This document shows, piece after piece, positions 25,129-33,038 of a DNA stretch of 61,193 bases. Position 1 is the stretch's first letter, and the number at the start of each line of letters is the position of its first letter. Under the pieces are notes generated by a model that was not told the DNA's origin, made no database searches, and saw only the letters and a program-made list of their open reading frames with translations. The stretch spans positions 1 through 61,193 of the forward strand of contig JBKQHQ010000085.1 of NCBI GenBank assembly GCA_052148715.1, written 5' to 3'. The translations under genes and the position numbers were made by a program. Origin of the DNA: JBKQHQ01 sp052148715 (GTDB taxonomy: Bacteria; Pseudomonadota; Alphaproteobacteria; Rhizobiales; Xanthobacteraceae).

Positions 25129-26259
25129 CTAGCGCTCGACGACGCTTGCTGCCCAGATCACGAGGTCGGTGGCGGTCTTGGCGAAGGCCTCGTTGAGGGC
25201 GGCGACCGCATTGGCGTCGTCCAGCGATTTGACTGCCGCGCTGGCGCGAAAAACCTGCCCGTCGAGGATCTTGCCGTTGGCGCCCAAAACCTTCGCGCCG
25301 AATTCGACCTCGGCCGTCGGCTCGGCAGCTGTGGTGACCTGGAATTTGCGAATGTCGGTCAGCAGCTGAAATTCGGGAGTGATTGCATCGTTCGGCCGCG
25401 TGACCGCGCGGATCAGCTTGGCATTCTCGAAGCTCTGGATGATCTTCTCCTGCACCATCCGCGAAAGACTGTCGCTCCATTGCCCGTTGTCGAGGTGCTC
25501 GATCTCACCGGTCGGCGAGCGAAGGGTGATCTTTTGCGAATCGAAGGCGAGCAGGGTGGTCGCCTCGGCGACGACGAGCGTGCCGCGCGGCGGCTTGGTC
25601 GGAGCCGGGAAGGTGCGCGGCGCGCTGAGGTCGAAGACGGCCGCCGGCACCTTTGGCTCGGCGCCGCCGGTCATTTTCACGAGCCCGTTGACGATCTGGT
25701 CGAGGCCGACGGAATTGCGCGCAAGGGCTTGGGAAAAGGTGTCGAGATTGGTGAGCGTGCTGTGCAGCGCGTCCGAATTTTGCGACAGGATGGTGTCGAC
25801 GTGCTGCAGCACGTCGCGCACCGCCTGCGTCATGTCCTGGCTTGCGGTCGGATCGGCGGTGAGCGTGGGCGGCTCGCCCGGCGTTCCTTTCAAGAGCGGC
25901 GCTTTCGCCGAGCCGCCCGAGATCGCCACCGTGGCGGTGCCGGTCAATCCACGAAATTCGAGGCTGACCTGGCTGTCCGAGCGCACCGGCGTGCCCGGAT
26001 CGATCGCCAGCGTGACCATCACCTCCTTGGGATTGTCGGGCTCGAGCTTCAGGCCGGTCACGTCACCCACGCGGATGCCGTTGAACAGAACCGCGGCTCC
26101 GGTCAACAGCCCCGACACGGTGTTCTCGAAGCGGATGCGATAGACCGTGCGCTCGCGCAGCCCGCCGGTATTATGTAGCCAATAGATGAAGCCGAACACG
26201 CCGCCGGCGACAATGAGCGTGAACAGCCCGATCAGTACGTATCTCGCCTTGGTCTCCAT
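25129..26259 (-). CDS. MCE/MlaD domain protein fused to a PqiC-like transport auxiliary domain
   Basis: 376 residues from the ATG at 26259 (METKARYVLIGLFTL). One N-terminal anchor helix (about 7-27), then an MCE domain (about 38-118) with TVSGLLTGAAVLFNGIRVGD and the VSLEFRGLTGTATVAISGG turn. A helical stretch follows, with VLQHVDTILSQNSDALHSTL. From about 209 (FDLSAPRTFP) to the end it matches the ABC-type transport auxiliary lipoprotein (PqiC-like) fold: LLAFDSQKITLRSP, QWSDSLSRMVQEKIIQSFEN, AALNEAFAKTATDLV. In most genomes I recall these are two genes. Here they are one chain with no lipobox. The ABC ATPase and permease of the lipid transport system are not adjacent. Probable role: phospholipid movement across the periplasm. 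Confidence 0.87.
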   Translation of the reverse strand: METKARYVLIGLFTLIVAGGVFGFIYWLHNTGGLRERTVYRIRFENTVSGLLTGAAVLFNGIRVGDVTGLKLEPDNPKEVMVTLAIDPGTPVRSDSQVSLEFRGLTGTATVAISGGSAKAPLLKGTPGEPPTLTADPTASQDMTQAVRDVLQHVDTILSQNSDALHSTLTNLDTFSQALARNSVGLDQIVNGLVKMTGGAEPKVPAAVFDLSAPRTFPAPTKPPRGTLVVAEATTLLAFDSQKITLRSPTGEIEHLDNGQWSDSLSRMVQEKIIQSFENAKLIRAVTRPNDAITPEFQLLTDIRKFQVTTAAEPTAEVEFGAKVLGANGKILDGQVFRASAAVKSLDDANAVAALNEAFAKTATDLVIWAASVVER

Positions 26260-26613
26260 GCAACCGACTCCATCGCCCCGGACTCCTCGACCGGCATGCA
26301 CCAAACATAGCACGCGTAGCGTGACATCGATGTGGTTTTCGGACCAGCCGCCTTGAGCCGTCGGACGACGTGCTCGCAGATGAGCCCACGGCGAGGAGAG
26401 GGGCGGTCACCGCACGCGCGGGCGAATTCCGAAGCCACATGCGTGCGGCCAAAGCAACCTTCGTATGCGAATTACTTCGCATGGCGAATCGTGACCAGAC
26501 GTGGTCCACTGAATACGACAGTTCTATGAAACGAATCAGCTGATCGCGATTTTCCACGTGAAAATCTTGCGTGGTTATCGGAGGTGGTCGCCCCGGGCAA
26601 CGGGCGGGATTTG
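26260..26613. other. 354-bp divergent region between the MCE fusion and parA-like genes
   Basis: No gene or strong palindrome seen. The run from 26450 to 26570 is locally AT-richer than its surroundings and is a reasonable place for promoters. No parS-like 16-bp palindrome is evident by eye. Confidence 0.4.
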
Positions 26614-27375
26614 ATGCGAGCGAGGATCCTAGCCATCGCCAACCGGAAAGGCGGTACCGGCAAATCGACCATTGCGGTCAATCTGGCGGCCGAGCTCGGC
26701 TCGCGTGGATACCGGGTTCTGGTCGCCGATCTCGATCCGCAGGGGCACGCCGGTCTTGGTTTCGGCGTCAACGCGCCGGATGATTCCCGTACCATTCATG
26801 TTGCGTTGCGGGATTCGCGGGTCGATCTCGCGCGGGCGATCTGCGCCACGACCGAGCCAGGGGTGGATCTGCTCGCCGCCGACCGCAATTTCGACGGCAA
26901 GATCCGGCTGAGCGATCCCCGCTGCCTGGCCCATGCGCTCGAGCGGATCAAGCCGATCTACGATGTTGTTTTGCTCGATTCGCCGCCGGTCGCGGCCAAC
27001 CTCATCGTCTGCGCGCTGCTCGCGTCGGACGGTGTACTGGTGCCGACCGCGCTTGACTATCTGGCGCTCGACGGCGTGCGCCAATTCGCGCGATCCTATC
27101 ACTACGTCATGCTGGAGCTGCAGGCGACGCTGCTCGGCCTCGCCGTCGTGCCGACGCAGGTCGACTTCCGCACCAATATGCAGAAGCTCGTACAGACCAA
27201 GCTGCTGACGGGCTTCGGCAGCGACCAGGTCATGCGCGGCATTCGCACCGACGTTAGCCTCGCCGAGGCTTTCGGCTATCGCCGGCCGCTGCGGCAATAT
27301 CGCATGCGCTCGCGCGCCGTCGAGGATTTCCGCGTCATGGCCGACGACGTGACGCGACGGTTCAACTTGTCCTGA
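26614..27375 (+). CDS. ParA family ATPase (orphan)
   Basis: P-loop ATPase of 253 residues from the ATG at 26614 (MRARILAIANRKGGTGKST). It has the deviant Walker A KGGTGKST at 12-19 with the signature lysine that marks ParA/MinD ATPases, DLDPQGHAG as the switch, and VVLLDSPPV as Walker B. Specificity elements include ALLASDGVLVPTALDYLALD and VVPTQVDFRTNMQKLV. A GTG at 26584 could add ten residues. No parB partner follows, and the product is shorter than chromosomal ParA with an N-terminal HTH. It may position a cellular cargo (chemosensory array, storage granule or similar) rather than segregate DNA; this is inference. Confidence 0.88.
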   Translation: MRARILAIANRKGGTGKSTIAVNLAAELGSRGYRVLVADLDPQGHAGLGFGVNAPDDSRTIHVALRDSRVDLARAICATTEPGVDLLAADRNFDGKIRLSDPRCLAHALERIKPIYDVVLLDSPPVAANLIVCALLASDGVLVPTALDYLALDGVRQFARSYHYVMLELQATLLGLAVVPTQVDFRTNMQKLVQTKLLTGFGSDQVMRGIRTDVSLAEAFGYRRPLRQYRMRSRAVEDFRVMADDVTRRFNLS

Positions 27376-27397
27376 GAGCCGTCCCGCGACCTAAGTT

Positions 27398-27541
27398 TGT
27401 CATTGCGAGCGGAGCGAAGCAATCTCGAGCGTGTGGCACGAAATTGCCACGGGCGCGCCCGAAGTCGGGTGTTCCCGACTTCGGAAATGATGATGGCGCA
27501 AGTCGGAAACATCCGACTTGCGCTGCGCCCTCGCAATGACA
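27398..27541. repeat. Composite palindromic repeat (144 bp) between convergent genes
   Basis: The outer 12-bp inverted repeat is TGTCATTGCGAG (27398-27409) and CTCGCAATGACA (27530-27541). Inside lie two 11-bp perfect hairpins: CCGAAGTCGGG/CCCGACTTCGG (27459-27484) and GCGCAAGTCGG/CCGACTTGCGC (27496-27523). The family recurs at 56113-56198. It separates convergent genes and could end transcription from both sides. Confidence 0.75.
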
Positions 27542-27551
27542 GGAAATCAGA

Positions 27552-28184
27552 TCAATATAGCGTCGCCTTCACCCGCTCCGGCGCCGCGCGGTCATGCGCC
27601 TCGCCGCCGAGCCGTCCGGCGGTGATCTCGTCGAGAATCATTCCGGGGGTCGGCAGGCTCCTGCGCTCGACATGCTGCGCCGGGTCCCACAGCTTTGAGC
27701 GGACGATTGCCTTGGTGCACTGATAATAGACGCGCTCCACGTCGACGACGATCACGCAGGTCGGCGCCTTGCCGTTCATCACGAAGCTCGCGGTCAGCTC
27801 GGGATCGGTCGAGATTGCGGCGCGGCCGATCACCCGGATCGTCTCGCCGACGCCGGGGATGAGAAGCAGCAGGGCGACGCGCGGGTCGCGCACGATGTTG
27901 CGCAGGCTGTCGATGCGGTTGTTGCCGCGGCGGTCGGGAATGAGCAGCGTCTGCTTGTCGAGCACGCGCACGAAGCCCGGCGGGTCGCCGCGCGGCGAGC
28001 AGTCGAGGCCCTCCGGCCCGCTGGTCGCCAGCACCAGAAACGGCGAGGCCTCGATCAGCTTGCGGTACTGCGAGCTGATATGGTCGATCTCCTTGGCGAT
28101 CGAGGGCTCGTAGGGCTTGTCGTAGAGCGCGTCGAGCGCATCCAGCGTCGCGACACGGTGCGGGTCGGAAATGGGGTTCGGCAT
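27552..28184 (-). CDS. Pyridoxamine 5'-phosphate oxidase-like FMN-binding protein (MSMEG_1061-type)
   Basis: FMN-dependent split-barrel protein of 210 residues from the ATG at 28184, which has AGGGAGAG upstream. The order is FLVLATSGPEGLDCSPRGD, FVRVLDKQTLLIPDRRGNNR, LRNIVRDPRVALLLLIPG and ETIRVIGRAAIS, then a C-terminal YQCTKAIVRSKLWDP segment. The latter is typical of the subgroup annotated as MSMEG_1061-type PPOX flavoproteins, to which it belongs by pattern. These are thought to be oxidoreductases of unknown substrate. It is not a true PdxH, as the pyridoxal-phosphate-binding pattern is absent. About 125 codons upstream of this start are open but not family-like. Confidence 0.87.
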   Translation of the reverse strand: MPNPISDPHRVATLDALDALYDKPYEPSIAKEIDHISSQYRKLIEASPFLVLATSGPEGLDCSPRGDPPGFVRVLDKQTLLIPDRRGNNRIDSLRNIVRDPRVALLLLIPGVGETIRVIGRAAISTDPELTASFVMNGKAPTCVIVVDVERVYYQCTKAIVRSKLWDPAQHVERRSLPTPGMILDEITAGRLGGEAHDRAAPERVKATLY

Positions 28185-28401
28185 CGCTCTCTCCCTGCCA
28201 TCCGGCGTCGCGGCGACGTCGATGCGAGCGGCGGCCAGCCTCGGTGCTCGATCGCGCCGGTCGCAGCGAATCCGGCCGGGCAACGTCGTCAGTATAGGAG
28301 GTGTCCTGCCGAGATAAAACTTAGGCATTCCGGAGCAAAATCCTCCGTCGCCAGGCGGTTGAATGCGCCGTACGATAAGGCGGGCACCAAGGGAGTGGGC
28401 T

Positions 28402-29118
28402 GTGACCTGGTCGATCATTGCTCGCGACGCCGAGAGCGGGAAAATCGGCATCGCCGTTGCGACGCGATTTTTCGCGGTCGGCGCGCTTGTTCCGCATGTC
28501 CGGTCCGGTGTCGGGGCGGTGGCGACACAGGCGCTGGTCAATCCCTTTTTCGGCGTCAACGGTCTCAAACTCTTGGGTGAGGGAAGATCCGCCGCCGAGG
28601 TGGTGCAGGGGCTGGTTGCGGGCGACGCCGGGCGCGACTATCGCCAGCTGCATGTCATGGACGCGCAAGGCCGCAGCGCCGCGCATACGGGGGTGGCATG
28701 CGTCGATTGGTGCGGGCACGTCGCCGGCCTGGAAATTTCCGTCGCCGGCAACATGCTGGCCGGCCCGCGTGTGCTCGAGGACACCAAGGCGGCCTATGCG
28801 GCGAACCGGGCGCTGGCCTTCCCGCGGCGGCTGATCGCGGCCTTGCGCGCGGGAGAGGAAGCGGGCGGCGACAAGCGGGGCAAGCAGTCGGCCGCGCTCG
28901 TGATCCACGGCGAGGAGGCATGGCCCGACCTCGATCTGCGCGTCGATGATCATCCCGACCCGCTTACGGAGCTCGAACGCCTCGAGCAGGTGAGCCGGAA
29001 ATACTTCACGCATTTCATGCGCTTTCTGCCGAGCCGCCGCGATCCCGTCGGGGTCACCGACCGCGCCGTCATCGAGCGCGAGATCGCCAAGGCGATTGCC
29101 GGCGAACGGCCGGCATGA
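28402..29118 (+). CDS. DUF1028 domain-containing protein
   Basis: 238-residue protein of the Ntn-hydrolase-like DUF1028 family. The opening MTWSIIARDAESGKIGIAVA, then RFFAVGALVPHVRSGVGAVATQA, DAQGRSAAHTGVAC and GNMLAGPRVLEDTKAAY are the standard blocks. I chose the GTG at 28402 because GGGAG lies 6 nt upstream and it restores the family N-terminus; the 13 codons before it are not conserved-looking. Its start lies 217 bp from that of the divergent PPOX-type gene. The biochemical function of the family is not established to my knowledge. Confidence 0.88.
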   Translation: MTWSIIARDAESGKIGIAVATRFFAVGALVPHVRSGVGAVATQALVNPFFGVNGLKLLGEGRSAAEVVQGLVAGDAGRDYRQLHVMDAQGRSAAHTGVACVDWCGHVAGLEISVAGNMLAGPRVLEDTKAAYAANRALAFPRRLIAALRAGEEAGGDKRGKQSAALVIHGEEAWPDLDLRVDDHPDPLTELERLEQVSRKYFTHFMRFLPSRRDPVGVTDRAVIEREIAKAIAGERPA

Positions 29119-29182
29119 ACGCCGGTGCGCCACTCGTTGCGATCGAGGGCCTTGGCGCCTCTGAACAGCCGGCGCTCGCCTT

Positions 29183-30430
29183 TCAGGGCTTCAGCCACTC
29201 GCGGTCGGGCCGCGCGATGAGCCGCGCATTGGCGTAGGCGCGGTCCATGCGCAAGACGGTCGTGGCCGCATAGGCATCCTTTTCCCGGGTCATGACGAGG
29301 GCGAGGTCGGCCAGCGTCGGGTCTTCGAGCGCGAGCGGCAGGAGCAACTGGATCTTCCCTCGGTAAAACTGCGGCACGGCCGTTTTGTAGGTGCGGCGCA
29401 CGCGCTTCTTTGCCGTGTTGATCGCCGCCTCGACGATCTGCCGCAGGCGCGGCAGGTCTCCGCGCAGGCTCTCCGGAAAGCGGTGGACGTTGTCTTCGAC
29501 CAGGCGCTCGAGATTGTAGCGCAGCTCCTTCCTGGTATCGAAGATGAGCTCGGACGGATCGTTGAAATAACTGGCGATGTCCGGAGGCGGCACGATGCTC
29601 GCGAGCCGCCGGTCGCTCGCCCGCGCGAATGCTTGCAAGGCCCATTTCTGGGTAAGGCGTTTGCGTTTGCTCGGCTCGAAAAAGGCGAGGATCTCGTCCT
29701 GCTGATTGGTGACGAGACCCGTATTGGCGCAGACGAAGGGCGTTCCCTCCACCGTCACGCCTTCCCGCAGCTTGTGCTGCTCGACCACCCGCCCCAGCGT
29801 CTGCAGGACGTAATCGAACAGGACCGGATGCTTGCGCTTGCTGCGGTCGCGCAAGGCGCTCCAATCCTCCGCCTCCGCCATCTCCGCCAGTTCTTCGATC
29901 AAAGGGCCGTGGTGCAGACGCTCGGTCTCGGCGAAGCGTTCCAGCGCATAGCGTGACTGGCGCACGCGCACCCGGATGGCCTGCAGTCCTTTTTCGGTTC
30001 GTTTGGTGGCGAAGTCCACTTGCTCGCCGGCCTCGAGATAGGCGGGGCCTTCGGCGACGATATCGTTCTCATGGACGGACAGACGTCCGCCAAGCTCGGC
30101 TTCGATGGAGCCGAAATGTCTGTCGTCGAGCCAATCCTTGACGATCCCGTCGTATCTCTCTTCCAGACGCACGACATTCCGGGCTTCGAACCCGTCCGCA
30201 GTCTGGGTCGCCTCGAATTCGACCGGCTCATCGCGGAACAGCGGCGCGATATCGGCGATCTGGGTGGTATGGACGAAAACCTCGTCCTCGCCCTCCAGCA
30301 TCGATGGGAAGTCGACCTTGATGACGCCGTAGCCGGCATCCGCCTGGAACCATTTGACGTGCCCGGAAATCCGCAGCGGGGCGGAATTCCTGGACCTTGC
30401 GCGGCCGAGCAAGGAAAAGAGCCGAGCCAT
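29183..30430 (-). CDS. Tandem cold-shock-domain protein with C-terminal DUF3825
   Basis: 415 residues from the ATG at 30430, with GGAGA upstream. The N-terminus is a cold-shock-like OB fold, GHVKWFQADAGYGVI (23-37) and EVFVHTTQI, matching the RNP1-type motif. A second, more diverged OB fold follows from RYDGIVKDWLDDRHFGSI. The C-terminal half (about 210-410) is the DUF3825 region, with VLQTLGRVVEQHKLREG, FVCANTGLVTNQQDEILAFF and the basic KKRVRRTYKTAVPQFYRGKI. The likely activity is single-stranded nucleic-acid binding plus an unknown reaction or contact made by DUF3825. Stand-alone gene, divergent from the hydroxylase. Confidence 0.85.
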   Translation of the reverse strand: MARLFSLLGRARSRNSAPLRISGHVKWFQADAGYGVIKVDFPSMLEGEDEVFVHTTQIADIAPLFRDEPVEFEATQTADGFEARNVVRLEERYDGIVKDWLDDRHFGSIEAELGGRLSVHENDIVAEGPAYLEAGEQVDFATKRTEKGLQAIRVRVRQSRYALERFAETERLHHGPLIEELAEMAEAEDWSALRDRSKRKHPVLFDYVLQTLGRVVEQHKLREGVTVEGTPFVCANTGLVTNQQDEILAFFEPSKRKRLTQKWALQAFARASDRRLASIVPPPDIASYFNDPSELIFDTRKELRYNLERLVEDNVHRFPESLRGDLPRLRQIVEAAINTAKKRVRRTYKTAVPQFYRGKIQLLLPLALEDPTLADLALVMTREKDAYAATTVLRMDRAYANARLIARPDREWLKP

Positions 30431-30779
30431 CAAACGTTCTCCAGCGATCCGCCGCGCGACCGAGGTGCCCGGGCCATGCGGTACGTGATGCCCCTCGAGC
30501 TGCGGATGCAACCCAACCTTAGCAGGGGACGGCAACCCCGGTTGCAGCCGAATACCCCCTGTGAATAAGGCGCATAAGCCCGATCATGGTAAAAGCGCCG
30601 CTGTCAGGAGCTCGACAGTAGCCCGAGAAGGCAAAGAAAGCTGGTCACCCGAGCAGGATGTTTGCGACTTGCGCATCAAATAGGCGGGAACTCGGGTATA
30701 TCCGGATTCCGGGGGCGCATCCTCTTTCCCAGGCAGGCCGCCGGACCAGGTCTGGCAGTGACGGTGGGTGCGAGGCCGC
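30431..30779. other. 349-bp divergent region
   Basis: Between the cold-shock/DUF3825 gene and the FAD hydroxylase gene. I see no ORF with a good start. CGCCGCTGTCAGGAGCTCGA contains a partial dyad (GAGCTC), but nothing I would call an operator. Confidence 0.4.
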
Positions 30780-32372
30780 ATGACCTACGACGCGATCATC
30801 GTCGGATACGGACCGGTCGGCGCAACGGCGGCGGCGCTGCTCGCGCGCTATGGCCTGCGCGTTGCCGTCGTTGAGCAATCCGCCGCGATCTATGACCGGC
30901 CGCGCGCGATCGCCCTCGATCACGAGGTGATGCGCATTTTCCAGGCCTGCGGCGCCGCCGCGGCGATCGCGCCTTTCACTGCGCCGCATCCGGGAACCCA
31001 CTATCTCGGCGTCGACGGAAAGGTCATCCGGATCTTCGATCCGTTGCCGCCGCCGCATCCGCTCGGTTGGCCGCCGAGCGGCACCTTCGTCCAGCCGCAG
31101 GTCGAAGCGGTGCTGCGCGCCCACGTCGCCGCCGCCGAGAAGGTCGACGTGTTTCTTGAGCACGAAGCCACCGGCTTCACGCAGGCGGACGATGGGGTCG
31201 ACCTCACGGTCCGGGACGCCGGCCGGCCGGTCTCGCGCGTTCTCAACGCTCGCTATCTGCTCGGCTGCGACGGTGCCAACAGTTTCGTGCGCAAGCAGCT
31301 CGGGCTGAGTTTGGAAGACCTCGCGTTCGACGAACCGTGGATGGTCGTCGACGTCAAGCTGCAGCGGCCGGTCGATCTGCCGCAAAAATGCGTCCAGTAT
31401 TGCTGGCCGTCGCGGCCGGCGACTTTCATCGTCGGCCCCGGCAATCTGCGGCGCTGGGAGATCAAGCTTTTGCCCGGCGAGGCGCCGGAAGATTTCGGCC
31501 GCCGCGAGAACGTCGTCGAGCAGCTGCGGCGGTTCGTCGATCCCGCCGCCATCGAGATCTGGCGCTCGGCGGTCTATCGCTTTCACGCCGTCGTCGCCGA
31601 GCGCTGGCTTGAAGGGCGCGTCTTTCTTTTGGGCGATGCCGCACATCAGACGCCGCCGTTCCTCGGCCAAGGCATGTGCGCCGGCATTCGCGATGCGTCC
31701 AATCTGGCGTGGAAGCTTGCCATGGTGCTGCGCTCGGGCGCGCGCCCGAGCTTGCTCGCCAGCTATGAGCTCGAGCGCAAGCCGCACGTGCGCGCGCTGG
31801 TGGCGCTGGCGAAAGACTTCGGCAAGATCATCGGCGAGCTCGATCTCGATGCCGCCCGCAGCCGCGACGCGACGCTGCGCGGGCAGCTCGAACGCGGCGA
31901 GGCCGAGACCATCCGCCAGCGCTACATACCCAATCTCTCCGCCGGCGTGATCGATACGGGGGCGCAAGCGTCGCGCGCCGCCGGCACCTTGTTCGTGCAA
32001 CCGCGCATCCGCGAGGGCGATCGCTCCGTGCTGCTCGACGATCTTTTGGAGCCGCGCTTTCTGCTCGCCACGTCGAGCAATGAAGCCCAGGACTGGCTGA
32101 CGCCGTCCGCGCACGACCTATGGCAACGGATCGGCGGCGAGCGGATCGTTGTCGGCAAGGCCGACCGCCGGCCGCTGGCGGTCGCGGACACGCCGGCGGT
32201 CGCGGTCCGCCATTTGGCCGAAACGGACGGACTCTTCACCGACTGGATGGCGCGGCAAGCCGGCGCGGCGGCCCTCGTGCGTCCCGACCGCACCGTGTTC
32301 GGCGTCGCCGACAACGCCGCCGAGCTCAACCGCCTCGTCGCCGCCCTCGGTCAGCAGATTTTTGGCGAGTGA
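30780..32372 (+). CDS. FAD-dependent aromatic hydroxylase, MhpA-like (3-hydroxyphenylpropionate hydroxylase type)
   Basis: Class A flavoprotein monooxygenase of 530 residues. The Rossmann motif is IIVGYGPVGATAAALLARYG (GxGxxG), the middle DG motif is YLLGCDGANSFVRKQLG, and the FAD-pyrophosphate motif is GDAAHQTPPFLGQGMCAGIR, followed by DASNLAWKLA, a block I recall as characteristic of MhpA. A thioredoxin-like C-terminal part follows. The ATG at 30780 gives MTYDAIIVG; an in-frame GTG 12 nt upstream is possible. It would hydroxylate a phenolic ring with NADH and O2. No mhpB-F ring-cleavage genes are near, so the exact substrate is open. Confidence 0.87.
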   Translation: MTYDAIIVGYGPVGATAAALLARYGLRVAVVEQSAAIYDRPRAIALDHEVMRIFQACGAAAAIAPFTAPHPGTHYLGVDGKVIRIFDPLPPPHPLGWPPSGTFVQPQVEAVLRAHVAAAEKVDVFLEHEATGFTQADDGVDLTVRDAGRPVSRVLNARYLLGCDGANSFVRKQLGLSLEDLAFDEPWMVVDVKLQRPVDLPQKCVQYCWPSRPATFIVGPGNLRRWEIKLLPGEAPEDFGRRENVVEQLRRFVDPAAIEIWRSAVYRFHAVVAERWLEGRVFLLGDAAHQTPPFLGQGMCAGIRDASNLAWKLAMVLRSGARPSLLASYELERKPHVRALVALAKDFGKIIGELDLDAARSRDATLRGQLERGEAETIRQRYIPNLSAGVIDTGAQASRAAGTLFVQPRIREGDRSVLLDDLLEPRFLLATSSNEAQDWLTPSAHDLWQRIGGERIVVGKADRRPLAVADTPAVAVRHLAETDGLFTDWMARQAGAAALVRPDRTVFGVADNAAELNRLVAALGQQIFGE

Positions 32373-32436
32373 GATCAGCTGGCAAAGTTGACCTATGCCT
32401 CGCACCGTGGTGCAGAGGCGGGAGCGGAGAGAAAGC

Positions 32437-32892
32437 ATGATCGTCGGGATAGCGTTTCACATCCTTGCCGCCGTCATATGGGTCGGCGGCATGTTCTTCG
32501 CGCTGCTGGTCCTGCGGCCGAGCGCCGGGCCGCTCGAGCCGCCCGTGCGTCTCGCGCTCTGGCATCGCGTTCTTTCCCGCTTCTTTGCCTGGGTCTGGCT
32601 TAGCGTTGCGGTGCTGCTGGTCAGCGGCTTTGCCATGGTTTTTCGCGGCTTCGGCGGTTTCGCCGCGGTCGGCACATACGTCCTTGTGATGATGGCGGTA
32701 GGCATTCTGATGATGTTCATCTATGCCCATCTTTATTTCGAGCCGTGGCAGCGTTTTCGCCGCGCGGTCGAAGCGGCCGACTGGCCGACGGCGGCGAAGA
32801 ACATCGACCAGATCCGCCTCATGGTGACCGTCAACCTGATCCTTGGCCTGCTTACGGTCGTGGTTGGCGCGAGCGGACGCTATTACGGATAG
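32437..32892 (+). CDS. CopD-like four-helix membrane protein
   Basis: Inner-membrane protein of about 151 residues. Four hydrophobic segments are visible: AFHILAAVIWVGGMFFALLV, FFAWVWLSVAVLLVSGFAMV, TYVLVMMAVGILMMFIYAHL and LMVTVNLILGLLTVVVGASG. Helix 1 carries a His before a conserved IWVGGM, and helix 3 ends IYAHL; both are features of the CopD/YncB-type family, where such His residues may bind haem or copper. The ATG at 32437 follows GGAGAG; the codons upstream overlap the hydroxylase 3' flank. Same strand and 64 bp after the hydroxylase gene, so possibly co-transcribed. Confidence 0.82.
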   Translation: MIVGIAFHILAAVIWVGGMFFALLVLRPSAGPLEPPVRLALWHRVLSRFFAWVWLSVAVLLVSGFAMVFRGFGGFAAVGTYVLVMMAVGILMMFIYAHLYFEPWQRFRRAVEAADWPTAAKNIDQIRLMVTVNLILGLLTVVVGASGRYYG

Positions 32893-33038
32893 TGGGCGCC
32901 AGCCCGAATGGCGCACGTTGCCCTCGTGGCGTCGCCGCTTCGATGCAGCGCGCCCATCTACTGCGACTACGAAGAATCTGCGCTATACTTGAACGTATGG
33001 ACGCCGTTGAGGGTTTCGAGCCGCTGACGAGGTGTTCG

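Noticed and set aside
30645..32114. 489-codon minus-strand frame opposite the FAD hydroxylase
   Set aside because: Shadow frame; the plus strand has GxGxxG and GDAAH motifs.
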